Source of the DNA: Bacteroidales bacterium
GTDB taxonomy: Bacteria; Bacteroidota; Bacteroidia; Bacteroidales; GCA-2748055
Direction: 5' to 3'
Assembly (NCBI GenBank): GCA_021738565.1
Contig: JAIPBT010000039.1
Coordinates: forward strand, 1 to 43,313
DNA length: 43,313 nucleotides
The first letter of the stretch is position 1. Each line of letters begins with the position of its first letter. This document shows positions 43,276 through 43,313 of the stretch, one piece after another. The position numbers were made by a program, and so were the translations under genes. Below the pieces are notes generated by a model. It did no database searches. It was not told the DNA's origin and saw nothing but the letters and a program-made list of their open reading frames with translations.

Positions 43276-43313
43276 CAGAACCTTTAGCTCACGAACACAA
43301 TAAAAATAAACAC

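Larger units (their letters stand above)
42919..43313. other. 395-base non-coding end of the window
   Basis: It holds a TAGATTTG promoter candidate for trxB at 42968-42975 (minus strand) and the hairpin repeat copy B (43206-43275). A 23-codon frame at 43079-43150 has no support as a gene. The rest shows nothing I can name. Confidence 0.6.

Overview
The window comes from a member of the Bacteroidota, probably a marine or sediment Bacteroidales/Marinilabiliales-type lineage. The evidence is two SusC/SusD outer-membrane pairs, a T9SS sorting domain on a secreted protease, a PUR-domain DUF3276 protein, a Bacteroidota-style extended NusB, the bamD-rpoZ-coaBC-DUF4835-recN gene order, and several promoters with the Bacteroidota -7 element TAnnTTTG. 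The exact genus cannot be read from the sequence. No rRNA, tRNA, CRISPR array, prophage or intact transposase gene was seen.

Layout. 1-3.9 kb: a minus-strand housekeeping cluster nusB, DUF1573 lipoprotein, yajC, YbbR-like, coaE. 4-5.9 kb: PUR-domain protein, an unrecognised protein and a DUF456 membrane protein. 5.9-7.9 kb: carbamate kinase and ornithine carbamoyltransferase. 8.1-15.1 kb: a lipoprotein, the FtsK/SpoIIIE translocase, a LolA-like carrier, a PgpH-like 7TM-HDIG phosphodiesterase and an NlpC/P60 peptidase. 15.3-29.2 kb: a secreted C10 (streptopain-type) cysteine protease, then two susC-susD operons, the first carrying two extra surface lipoproteins. No glycan-degrading enzyme accompanies these pairs. 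29.8-34.2 kb: formiminotransferase-cyclodeaminase, imidazolonepropionase and a DUF819 membrane protein. 34.4-40.3 kb: fabI and the bamD-rpoZ-coaBC-DUF4835-recN operon. 40.5-42.9 kb: an alpha-oxoamine synthase and thioredoxin reductase.

How the parts may fit: a C10 protease, TonB-dependent receptors without CAZymes, histidine degradation genes and an ATP-yielding carbamoyl-phosphate branch together suggest protein and amino-acid use (inference). YbbR-like and PgpH-like proteins suggest cyclic-di-AMP signalling (inference from families).

Most notable observations: coaBC is split at an A10 run that contains a canonical -1 frameshift heptamer (A AAA AAC). Two intergenic copies of a ~70-bp hairpin repeat show compensatory base-pair changes. 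A family of AACCTGAATT-ended palindromic elements recurs. A 58-bp palindromic repeat supplies the stop codon and C-terminal tail of coaE. A MITE-like element lies upstream of hutI. Nine tandem 8-mers sit upstream of the DUF819 gene. Both susC genes share a conserved leader. I found no clearly new multi-gene system; the unexplained signal is mainly in the intergenic repeats and the coaBC frameshift.
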